Shown: piece after piece, positions 35,301-44,847 of the stretch
Layout of the letters: each line of letters starts with the position of its first letter
Position numbering within the stretch: position 1 is the stretch's first letter
Assembly: GCF_042453785.1 (NCBI RefSeq)
Contig: NC_091661.1
Location: forward strand, 32,231,501-32,295,500
Source of the DNA: Malus domestica
Taxonomy: Eukaryota > Streptophyta > Magnoliopsida > Rosales > Rosaceae
Length of the DNA stretch: 64,000 nt
Reading direction: 5' to 3'
Position numbers and translations under genes: made by a program
Notes under the pieces: generated by a model
Database searches by the model: none
Seen by the model: only the letters and a program-made list of their open reading frames with translations
What the model was told of the DNA's origin: nothing

Positions 35301-36422
35301 CTAGTCCTCCTTATGACCCCTGTGTTGTTTGACATCGGACTCCAAACTTGTGGCAGCTTCTTCTTCCTTGAGCTGCAGGAGCTCCTTTTGGTTTTGGCTT
35401 TGGGGATGACTACTTGTTGCAAGCAGATTCAGCAAAAAGTCAGTCAAGGCATGCTCGTAGTTAGGCAATTTGGCATACCCAGGAAAGTAATTGATGTCGA
35501 TCACAAAATAGCTGCTGGGGTCCTTCGAATCCCTTATCACGTCAAAGTTGAAAAAGTTGAGTTTGAGGCCCACGCGTATCCCCTTCGCCACCTCCTCAAC
35601 AAACTCCAGCGGAGGCATTTCGTGAGGATCATGAGCCAGATTATGCTCGTCATTCGCAGAATTTGATATCTGGGAAAAAGGAAGCACTGCCCCTTCCAAT
35701 GCGGTCACCTGCTCCTCCGAAATGTCCGGCAGTGACCTCCGCTTGACGCACTGGACGTGCTCTCCGATTGAGTAACCCTTGAACACCACCCCGCCGTGGT
35801 TCACAAACTGTTGCAGCAAAATGGGACTATCAGTATCGGCCAGAAGACTGCGCAACCCCTTGGGGTTAAAAATCAAACACATCTCGTGCGACTTGGCGCT
35901 GCCATTCGCCAACAACGGCTTTGCAATCACCGGAAACTCCAACCCCGCCAACAAATTAGTTGCTTCTTCGCCTTCCGGGTAATGGTCAACCAGCACCTGT
36001 TTGGGCACCGAGATCTTCGATTGGAATCTGTCGCCTGACTGATGCGGCTTCGATTCAAAGGCGGTGACGACGTCGAGCATGGAGACCCGATTGTGGAGGC
36101 GCTCGATGGACTCGGGCGGGTCAAGAATGAGCGTTTGTGGATACTTTAACGAGTATTCCTTGAGCTGTTGGTTCCAGTGGGGGCCGTAGAGCTTGTGGAT
36201 GATGCAATCGAAGGGGCCTTGCTCGATCAGGGTCTTGGCGGTAGCGGTGGAATCGATTATTGAAATGGGGACGAAATCGATGCCGTAACGAGAGGCATGG
36301 TGGAGGAGAGAGGGCTGGATGAAGGTCTGCTCTTTTTTGGGTGCGAAGGCATACCCGATGCGGTAGCGACGGACCGGTGCTGCTTCTGATTGTGATACGA
36401 GTGAGTTTGTGCTTGGCGCCAT
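35301..36422 (-). CDS. ITPK1: Inositol-tetrakisphosphate 1-kinase 1
   Basis: A single exon of 373 residues, intronless like its Arabidopsis relative. The ATP-grasp fold shows HKLYGPHW (residues 76-83), the conserved GLEFPVIAKPLLANGS lysine strand (about 160-174), LLQQFVNHGGVVFKGY (202-217) and the metal-binding DINYFPGY (309-316). ITPK1 phosphorylates inositol tetrakisphosphates and also makes 5-InsP7 from InsP6, linking it to phytate synthesis, phosphate sensing and auxin signalling. The C-terminal tail (QLKEEEAATSLESDVKQHRG) is charged and poorly conserved in the family. The start MAPSTNSLVSQSEAAPVRRY is the first ATG and fits family length. Position matches At5g16760. Nothing in it looks broken. 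Confidence 0.95.
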   Translation of the reverse strand: MAPSTNSLVSQSEAAPVRRYRIGYAFAPKKEQTFIQPSLLHHASRYGIDFVPISIIDSTATAKTLIEQGPFDCIIHKLYGPHWNQQLKEYSLKYPQTLILDPPESIERLHNRVSMLDVVTAFESKPHQSGDRFQSKISVPKQVLVDHYPEGEEATNLLAGLEFPVIAKPLLANGSAKSHEMCLIFNPKGLRSLLADTDSPILLQQFVNHGGVVFKGYSIGEHVQCVKRRSLPDISEEQVTALEGAVLPFSQISNSANDEHNLAHDPHEMPPLEFVEEVAKGIRVGLKLNFFNFDVIRDSKDPSSYFVIDINYFPGYAKLPNYEHALTDFLLNLLATSSHPQSQNQKELLQLKEEEAATSLESDVKQHRGHKED

Positions 36423-36979
36423 CTCTTTCCTCCTCCTTCCTGCCGGATCTGATGGACCTGGTATCGTATATTGGTATATGAGAGAGGAGGGGCCGCCCTC
36501 GGCATATATAGGCTGCGCGCTGCCGCTACCTTCGGTGGGAGGGGACCCACTTGCGTCTCAAACCGTTTCCTTTGATATTTTGTTTTTGTTTTTTGATGGG
36601 TGGGGGGACAAGAACAATCTACCAGTTGGGCTCTTATTCCATTTCCTTGCGGTCCACCCCGCCCCGCCCAACCCCACGGTGGCAATCCTTTTTCATTTTG
36701 TTTGCTCTTCCTTTTTCACTTTCAATTCCAAACACGTCCGGATCCGATCCATGGTTCGCATTCGACTCTGACTTGTGACTCCGCCAGCGACCGTCGCTCT
36801 TAATAACTAAAGAATAGGAATCGGATTCTGGGATGATCAGATGCTGAATTGGAAAAGAAAAAGCGTAGATACATTTACTCTATTCTCTTCTCCTCATTCC
36901 AAGACAAATCTGGAGTCCGAATAACAACCTGAAAATTACCCTTCCCTCGCGTCTCATTCATTCTTCAATCAAGCTTCTG

Positions 36980-38050
36980 CAAGTAAATGATTCTTTCTAT
37001 ACTCCTCACTTGAAACCACCCAACCCAACCCAACCCAACCCCTAATGAAATACACATACGACTCTAACAGCTCACACAAACAAGTCAACTTCTCGAACAA
37101 AAAGCTAACGAAATGAAATGCACAACTTACAAAACAACTGTTTTACACGGGCATTACCAATTGAAATCTAATTGCTGCCCACCTAAATGCACAACATATA
37201 ATTTACCAGCAATCGCACCTGACCTTTTCTTTTACTGCAGTCATTCACTCACTCAGTCCTTCAGCGGTTTGTCTGTACAGGAGGTAATGTTTGAGTTACT
37301 GAGGGAGATTTTCATGCACATGTGTTGATGCCACATTATGGAGCTGTGTTGATGCAACACTCTGAAACATTGTTGGCACCGCATTATGCAACTGCATGGG
37401 CCTTGAGTCAGAAAGTTGCTGCCACAAGTAACAAGTTTCCATTAGTCTGATATGCTCAACTCCATGCCCACCTCCTTTTTTTCTTCCTCAATGAAGAAAA
37501 TTTCAATACAAAATCCTACCTTGGAGATCAACACTCAACACTTTACTAATAGTATCAGTATCACACATCACACAAACACAGCAACAGAAAAAGTGCCGTA
37601 CACATTATGGTATACTATAATGATACATATACTCAAATCAAAATTTTTGATGTGGTGATGGTTAAACTTATATTCAAATATCTACCAGATATAAAATGGA
37701 AAGCAAGTTATGCTTAACATCTGTAAGCACTGTTCAATACCCATCAAGATTCAAGTTCAAAAGGTTCACCTCAAAAATCATACACCAAAGAAAGGGTTCC
37801 ATATATTTCACATAGCGTACGTAAACTGTTCAATATGTTAACAAAAACATTGCATTCCAATGGTTTAACTCAACCCTGTCAATCTGCAAGGGGATACAGA
37901 TTCAAGTTTTCTCAGGTCAGTTTATCAAAGGTCAGAATCCTCAACTGAAACCCTTGAAATTGATTACAAGGGCTTATGGTCAGTAAAATTCTTCTATCCT
38001 TAATTCTTAGTTATAGCATCAGTATTAGAATCTGTGATTAAATTTATTTC
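36980..38050. other. Intergenic between ITPK1 and FRS4-like genes
   Basis: It holds the ITPK1 promoter side (a ccaac repeat at 37018-37042) and the likely 3' UTR or last exons of the FRS4-like gene. No independent coding pattern is evident. Confidence 0.4.
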
Positions 38051-38059
38051 CAAATTAGA

Positions 38060-38286
38060 TCATGGCTCCTCATCAGATCCATGTCCAGCATTAATGCTTT
38101 TGTTTTCTGCAATGTGAAAAGTGTCTTGATTGGAAAGACCAAAATCTTCAAAAGTAGAAGTTTTCTGAAGTGGCTCCAATTTTAGGAATACCTCTAGTAA
38201 ATTTGCTTGCAACCTAGTATCAGGAAACATACCATTTGGAAATGGCCGTCTTGCATTCCAAAGCTCATAGCTTCCAGCTGAGGTAC
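38060..38286 (-). CDS. FRS4: Probable 3' exon(s) of the FRS4-like gene
   Basis: An acceptor (ataacag) before 38286 is in phase with the donor at 38436. Translation then reads VPQLEAMSFGMQDGHFQM, which fits the C-terminal 'EAVSVGMQD' pattern of FRS proteins. A donor (ATG then GTATGT) follows soon after. A second open frame in the same stretch (TRLQANLLEVFLKLEPLQ...) hints at a further exon or an alternative splice. Exact joins are not determinable by eye. Confidence 0.45.
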
Positions 38287-38348
38287 CTGTTATGCCAATT
38301 GAGCAAACTTGAGTCCTTAGTAATGCTCTATCATTTTTCACTACTCAC

Positions 38349-40577
38349 CTATTTTCCAAATTCAGACAACATATTAAAAGCTATTTTCCAAATGAAAAAA
38401 CAATACAAAAACATGACCAATAAACCATCAGGTACCTTTCCTTTCTTGCTTGTGCTATTCCCATTCCTAGCCACCTCCTTCCCGGACCCGGCTCTCCTAG
38501 GAGTCTTGTTGGCACCAGATGTAGTGCTGCATTGATTCTCTTCATCAACACCGCAAACACCATGTATTGCTGAATCATGAGGTTTTGCATTGTTCTCAAG
38601 ACAGTTGTTTAAACTTGCACATTGCTTCAACGCTTCTTTTATGGCCGATAATGCTACATCATAACTTTCTTGAGAGAGTGACCCCTCTTCACCCAATATT
38701 ATGGCCCGTCGACATAAATCATTGTAGCGACGGGCTTTAGACTGAACCTCATCCACTCTTTCACCAATGGTATGCCTGCTCATAGCAGCATTTGTCCATC
38801 GCTGCAATATATATTTGGGAGGGATGATGAAAACACCAGACATTTGGAGAACAACAATAGCATGTCTACAGAGATAGCCTTTATACTCAAATGAGTGGCA
38901 AGAACAATATATATCTGATTTTGATTCATTCCACTCTACGGTATAATTCTGATTGTCTTCAAAGTCTTTGACACTGAACGTTGTTGCTGTCTCATCTTCA
39001 TTTTCTTTCTTAAGATGACAAGCAGCCGCTCCCAAAACCTCAACTTGAAAGTTTTTGAAAATCTCGTGTGTGTACACTAGTGACATTTGTTTCTCAAACG
39101 GCGATGGAGACTTTAACTCAGGTGTTCCATGCCAAGCATCAAAATTTGCTTTCGCTTCCTCTTCATACCTATCTTCAAGAATTGCTGTGTATCTTTCCAT
39201 AAACTCTTGCAGTGAAGTATCCCCTTGAATATATTTGTCAAACGAAGAGTTCAAACTTTCTGACCGTGAAGTTGGAGACAACCCAGCGAAGGATATATCT
39301 CTCATGAACGTAGGGGCCCAATGAGTACGATCTTCATACAATGACTGCATCCATCCAACCTCCCTAAGATTAAATCTATCAATAAGTTTCCACCATCTCT
39401 TTTCAAATTGCTGTTCTGACCAGGACTTGAATATACACTTAGTAAATTTTTCCAAAAAACTATCATGCCACATGCTTAGAAACTCGAGCTGCCTGTGCAT
39501 CTTCTCCATTATGTTCCATAAAGAAAAGCAATGGCGTGTGCCTGGAAATACTGCTGGAATAGCCGCTTTGATGGCGTCGTTCTGGTCGGTGAGTATTACT
39601 CGTGGAGCTTGTTCACCCATTGCTATAAACCATGTTTGCATTAGCCACATAAAAGTATAAACCGTATCATCTGCAATCAAAGCACAGCCAAGTAATGTGG
39701 GCTGAATGTGATGGTTCACTCCTATAAAAAGAACCAGCGGTATTTTATACTTGTTTGTGAAGTATGTGGTGTCAAAGAAAACAACATCGTTGAAGTTAGT
39801 GTAATCTTCCATTGCTTTGGCATCAACCCAGAACACATTTCTCAACCTATGCTCTTCATTCAGATCAACTGCATAGAAGAATTTTGGGTTGTCTTCCTGT
39901 AGGCGCATAAAATATTCAAGCAGCAGTTGAGCATCCCCTGCTTCTAAAACCAAAATCCGTCCCTTGTCATGCTGATTTCTCAAGTAACTCTCTAGACAAT
40001 CAACATTTTGATAGGCACTGAAGAGGCTGGACACTGCAGCTAAACTCTTGCGTCTCCGGATTCTAACATCATTGTTAAGGGGGTCAGTGTTTCTGTGGCT
40101 GCGAAAGAAATGTGCTTGATCTGGTAAAAGCTCATGGTTGTGGTCCTTTACGAAACTATAAACATACCAATTACCATTTGGCCTGCGCTTGACATGCATG
40201 CTCGCCTTGCAGCCAATTTTGGGAGAAGGTCGAGGATTGATAGCATCATCGGACTGCTGCTTGTTTCCGTACCGGATGCATGAAAATTTGGCATCAATGA
40301 ACTCCTTGGATGCTCTAGAGCGACGACTACTCAACTTAGCAGTGCCGAAACCCACGGACTTGGCATATGCTTTGTAGAAGGTGTATGCGGCTTCATGAGA
40401 TTCAAACTCCATGGCGTCATGAGGCTCTGCAATTGAAGTGGTGGCGAGGGCGAGGGCAGGACCAGAGGAATCCATGACGGTGGTGGTGGTGGGGAAATTC
40501 AAATCGACTCCGCATCCGCCCTCAAAAGTGGTAGGGAAGGAAAGGGGTGCAAAGGTTTTCATGGGTCCCACAGACAT
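38349..40577 (-). CDS. FRS4: FRS4-like FAR1-related protein (domesticated MULE transposase)
   Basis: The main exon encodes the whole conserved protein. The FAR1 zinc-binding domain lies at residues 57-150 with C100, C123, H146 and H148. The MULE transposase-like core includes FDTTY (D269) and LTDQNDAIKAA (D331), up to about 450. The SWIM zinc finger is CSC-x9-C-x-H (C558, C560, C570, H572). FRS proteins are transcription factors derived from Mutator-like transposases, acting in far-red light and related responses. The frame runs open to 38349 (742 residues), but a donor at 38436/38435 (KKGK then GTACCT) and an acceptor before 38286 suggest the real tail continues VPQLEAMSFGMQDGHFQM in a downstream exon. 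So the last 30 residues given by read-through are probably intronic. Not part of the Arabidopsis chromosome 5 block. Confidence 0.9.
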   Translation of the reverse strand: MSVGPMKTFAPLSFPTTFEGGCGVDLNFPTTTTVMDSSGPALALATTSIAEPHDAMEFESHEAAYTFYKAYAKSVGFGTAKLSSRRSRASKEFIDAKFSCIRYGNKQQSDDAINPRPSPKIGCKASMHVKRRPNGNWYVYSFVKDHNHELLPDQAHFFRSHRNTDPLNNDVRIRRRKSLAAVSSLFSAYQNVDCLESYLRNQHDKGRILVLEAGDAQLLLEYFMRLQEDNPKFFYAVDLNEEHRLRNVFWVDAKAMEDYTNFNDVVFFDTTYFTNKYKIPLVLFIGVNHHIQPTLLGCALIADDTVYTFMWLMQTWFIAMGEQAPRVILTDQNDAIKAAIPAVFPGTRHCFSLWNIMEKMHRQLEFLSMWHDSFLEKFTKCIFKSWSEQQFEKRWWKLIDRFNLREVGWMQSLYEDRTHWAPTFMRDISFAGLSPTSRSESLNSSFDKYIQGDTSLQEFMERYTAILEDRYEEEAKANFDAWHGTPELKSPSPFEKQMSLVYTHEIFKNFQVEVLGAAACHLKKENEDETATTFSVKDFEDNQNYTVEWNESKSDIYCSCHSFEYKGYLCRHAIVVLQMSGVFIIPPKYILQRWTNAAMSRHTIGERVDEVQSKARRYNDLCRRAIILGEEGSLSQESYDVALSAIKEALKQCASLNNCLENNAKPHDSAIHGVCGVDEENQCSTTSGANKTPRRAGSGKEVARNGNSTSKKGKVPDGLLVMFLYCFFIWKIAFNMLSEFGK

Positions 40578-40997
40578 GGAAGGAAGGAAGCTTCTCCCAT
40601 GGACATAAATTCAAAATTTGGGAGCTCAGTGTTCCCATCACCAAGGTAGCCAGCCTGATTGATGGATGGAGGTGCAATTTTACTAATTGAATAGGGTTTA
40701 CCGAGAGCGGGAGAGAGACAAATACAAATAGGAAGTGATGAGACAGAGTAACCCTAATCCTAATCCTACCCCAATAACTAGTGAAGAAAGAAAGTTGAAG
40801 GCAACTCACTCGCTCACTTTTCAGACTGATGAACAGATGAGATGAGATCCGCTTGACTTGGAGCTCCGATTTCAATTGCCAGCTTCTTCTTCATCAAGCT
40901 CCTCCCAGCCAGCTTCCCTTTGGGATTTTTCTTTTAAAACGACAAAGAAAAACCGAGTCAGAGTCTCTGATGCCTTTATATATATATATATATATAT

Positions 40998-41494
40998 GAG
41001 CAAACTGTCGATTTGCCCCCTAAACTATCACCCAACTTTCAATTTCCCCCTGAACTTTTTAATTAGAAAATTAAGGACTTAAACTAATTTTTTTTGGCCA
41101 TTTTCCCCCCTACAGTTAGTTTTTCATAGATTTCATCCAAATTAACGTTAACTCTTATCATGTGCAAACCACGTAACTCTCATTTGTGGACAAAAGTATC
41201 ATTTCACTAGACCTTTAGATACAAAAGCTATAGAATCACACATATTTGCATAGGTTTATATTTTAGAAATCTAAGGTTTTCAATTATTTTAAAGAATGAA
41301 GCGACCGAACTACCCACACATGTTGTGCATATGCTTCCATTTAACAAAAATTTGGATGGAATGAATGAAAAATTGACAGCAGGGGGCAAATCGGCTAAAA
41401 AAATTAGTTTAAGTCCTTAATTTTCCAATTAAAAAGTTCAGGGGGGAAATCGAAAGTTGGGTGATAGTTCAGGGGGCAAATCGGCAGTATACTC
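40998..41494. mobile_element. MULE-type MITE with ~100-bp inverted ends
   Basis: Left end gtcgatttgccccctaaact... and right end ...agggggcaaatcggc are inverted repeats of roughly 100 bp with few mismatches, including ccaactttcaatttcccc and aaaattaaggacttaaac. It lies in a (TA)n tract, which gives tatatatat on both sides, so the 9-bp duplication is likely but not unique. It is about 420 bp upstream of the FRS4-like start codon. Confidence 0.75.
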
Positions 41495-41667
41495 TATATA
41501 TATATTTTTAGCTTCTGTAGACTCTAGTGGTGACTAGTGAGAGATAGAGTCCAGAAGGCCCGGACTTGGTTTACAGCCCAATAGGCCCATATTATATGTA
41601 TATGGGCTGGCTGCTGCCGACGTCTGATACTGTAATCTACTGTAAGCATCTTGTTGTACATGGACCA

Positions 41668-41945
41668 GGATCCTCGCCGGATCCATTCCCTAGGGATCCC
41701 ACAATCCTGTCCGTTCATCGTATATCGTGCGGTCAGAAATCATTTAAATTTTAAAATTTAAAATTCAAAAGTAAATAGTATCTAACGAAAACTGACCGCA
41801 CGATATACGATGAACGGACAGGATCCGTTCATCGTATATCGTGCGGTCAGAAATCATTTAATTTTAAAATTTAAAATTCAAAAGTAAATAGTATCTAACG
41901 AAAACTGACTGCACGATATACAATGCGTAATCTTTCAGAAGAATC
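41668..41945. mobile_element. MITE family A copy 2 with tandemly doubled hairpin
   Basis: A hairpin unit of about 120 bp (41704-41824) has 33-bp perfect inverted arms built on cctgtccgttcatcgtatat. A second copy of nearly the whole unit follows with a period of about 114 bp (41825-41927). Both share 'tcgtgcggtcag' with the copies at 29847 and 60465. The left end carries ggatcctcgccggatcc. A clear outer duplication was not found. Confidence 0.75.
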
Positions 41946-41959
41946 CACAGTCGCTGCTT

Positions 41960-42700
41960 CCCTTCATGTGTCCTGCGTGTGATGGCCTTGTGTTTCAAAG
42001 CTCTCCCGTGGCCAGGCGGCTTATCACTTCTTGGCTGGTTATCAGAATGGGAAGTTCATGCCCGCCCTTGGTCTATTCATCCAATGGAACTAGCTACGCC
42101 ATTTCTGTCCCAGATCAAGCAATAATTGTTCTCTAGTAATAGGCTGTGCCCATTTATATAGATTTGGTAATATCCTGTTATGCGTTTATCAAATATGTGA
42201 GCAATTAAACTTTCTACGTGGTTGTGCAGTCGAAAGATGACAAGATCTCATCTTACTTGTTGAATTTTAGAGAGGTCATAGGTCGAGCCTCTTGATATAA
42301 TCACCGGCACCCTAGATCGTCTCGTGAATTAAGGAGTTTCTAGACTTAAATGCATTACTCTTTGCCTTTAAGATTTTAGTCAATATAATTCATTTGTTCA
42401 TAAATCAGGCAAAGATTTGGCTAAGCTTGTGCAATCAAGTTTGTCCGAGAACATCCCACCATTTGATGCTAAAAGTAACCTAATGACCCTGTCATTGTCT
42501 CCCCTTGTTGTTTAGTAAAAATATGTATGTATAATTTTGAACTGGCAATGTTGTATTACATGTTCCCAGGTGGGGATCTTGAAGACAAGTACAAGAGCTT
42601 CCTGTTTAGCGAATTTCAACGAGTGCCACGTTCTGAGATAGTTGGTTCCTTATCATTGTTTCGACCCTAAGGTATTAATGTAATCCTCTTCTCATGAAGT
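41960..42700 (+). pseudogene. Exon-like remnants of an unrecognised gene
   Basis: Three stretches look more like exons than noise: about 41978-42120, a frame after an 'aatcag' acceptor near 42408 (GKDLAKLVQSSLSENIPPFD) and one after 'tcccag' near 42570 (GDLEDKYKSFLFSEFQRVPR). Each runs into a stop or fails to join in frame. I do not recognise the protein. They could be a decayed gene or chance. Confidence 0.25.
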
Positions 42701-43149
42701 GATAGCTGAAGGCACATGTTTGATTTTGATTCTCACCTTATGTCCTGTGCAGAATACCAGAGACTCAAGGAAATGGATAATACTTGGGTCTAGTGCAACA
42801 CATGTCATTTTGTTTTGAAATCCCAATGGCTTGGCCAACAAACAATTCATAACACATCTCTTGTTTTAAAAACATTAAACATGTGTTGCAGTATTGTTGA
42901 CCCATGTCTTTGGATAAAAGATGTGAGCTGCTGACTCGTCAGGGTCCAAGTATTGTTGGGAAGAAATTCCTCCAGTTCTCACCTTGTCTGGATTGAATTG
43001 AAGTTGTTTTGCTGTGGAAAATATGCCAATATGATGAGCTTGTTGCTATGTTAATACCGGTATATTAACATAACTTGCCATAATTCTATTCATCTATTGC
43101 AATGTTGGAAGAGGAACTTAATTGCATGCATCAATTGTATTGTAGTTGT

Positions 43150-43895
43150 TGTGGAACCAAAAATAATTAAAATGCGACACGTGGATATTTTAGCATGAAA
43201 TGACCAAAATACCCCTAAGGTACACCAGGATCTCTACACGCGAGCAGTCAACAATCTTTTTTCAACAAAGTCAAAGATGCTCCAAAAGAGGTAAACAATT
43301 CAAAGTCTATCTCATCAAATTCCCTTTTGCAAGGTAACCTCCAAATTATTATGTTAATTGGGTAATTAATGGATTAATTACCCAATTAATTCATTAAATA
43401 TCAATTAAATCATCCAATTAACCACAAAATATATCTCATTCAATCCCAAAGCTAGGCAATGGCCGGCCATCTCCCATGCTCCTTACCTTTCTTATTTTCC
43501 CCACTTTATTGCCCAAATTAAATTAGATAATTAACTCTATAACCCCCCATTTATTTCTTTCATATTTAATTAGTCAATAAATTGGCTAATTAAACCAAAA
43601 ATTTAAACCATAAAACCTAGTGTTGGCCGGCCACTTCCTCTCTAAAATGGACCAACCTAGCCCTATAAATAGGCTCCTATTTTCACCAAATACTCATTCC
43701 AATCATTTTGCAAAAAATCCTAAATACTCTAAACATTCTTTCTCTCTAAAATTCTAACTTTGGCATCGGAGGTTCTTCGGTCAAAACCCCCCATTCATCG
43801 TGGGCGCGTGAGACTTTTGGCCTTAACCTAAGGTGCTAGTTGTTTTGTAGGTGCAAAATCGTCCAAGATTGAGGAGGAGAAAATTTGCATCCACA
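43150..43895 (+). mobile_element. Solo LTR of an LTR retrotransposon
   Basis: The unit begins TGTGGAACC and ends GCATCCACA (TGTGGA/TCCACA terminal inverted repeat), with a 5-bp duplication GTTGT at 43145-43149 and 43896-43900. A TATA-like 'ctataaataggctcc' near 43661 marks the promoter. No internal region remains, so it is a solo LTR left by recombination. A Ty3-type source is suggested by its 746-bp size and the 'tttggcatcggagg' segment, but this is not certain. Confidence 0.85.
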
Positions 43896-44090
43896 GTTGT
43901 AGCCTTGTAGGTTGGCTAGCTACTAGGCTATTTTTTAGTTAGGTTCACCGTTCACGTGTGGTAGCATCAGCTCCATCTACAATAATTTGTATGGCCGGCG
44001 TGCCTGCTCGCTCGCTTGGCTGCACAGTTGAGTTGTTTTATGTCGCTTAACTGTCAATAAACAACCAAAACATATGAATAGGGGTCAATC

Positions 44091-44110
44091 TCTCTCTCTC
44101 TCTCTCTCTT
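44091..44110. repeat. (TC)n microsatellite
   Basis: A run of about ten TC dinucleotides. Confidence 0.8.
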
Positions 44111-44847
44111 CTTTGTCTGTTTACTTATGAATAATCTAATCTGGTCCTGAATCCTAAAGAGTTGTTTGGTTTGATGGATGAATCTGGTTCTGAGGAGGCC
44201 TCCTGTGCTGTTCTGTCCTGTCCTGATAGTTATATATATTATTCATGACAATTACATACGTCCTAGTCTAGTGTAGTCTAGTATATTCTAGTAGGAATTG
44301 GCATGGCATTGGTGGTGTCCCCACCCTTCTCCAAGGGTGAACGGTCCATTGTCCAACCCAACGCTCATCTTCCGAACTGTCTTCTGTTTATATATTATTA
44401 ATGATAATAATAAGAGAGACCACACCACACTCTTTCTCAATGCTCTCCTTCTCCTCATTGATTTAATATTTTGACTTTCCTTCTTTCCCTCTCTTTCTTA
44501 AATACAAAGAGAGAGTGTGTGTTTGTGTGAGAGAGAGATCCTCTGAGTCCTCTCATTCTCCTCCTCTATCCTCTGATGATGAGCCCGCTCCCCACCACCA
44601 CCCCCCCCCCACGCATTAAATACTGCTCTTGTTCGTACTAGTTGTAGGTTGCAGCTAACTACCTATCAATTCCACAATTAAGTGCTTGGACTTTGCACCT
44701 GCTGCTGGCCCCTAATTCAATTGCAATCCATATCCCATTTGCTTTCCCTAGATTATATTTAGACTCCCATTCATGATTCATCCATCCATTTTTCAGAAAT
44801 TCAGATACGTCCCCCATTCCCATCCCATCTGATCCATCCATCCATCG

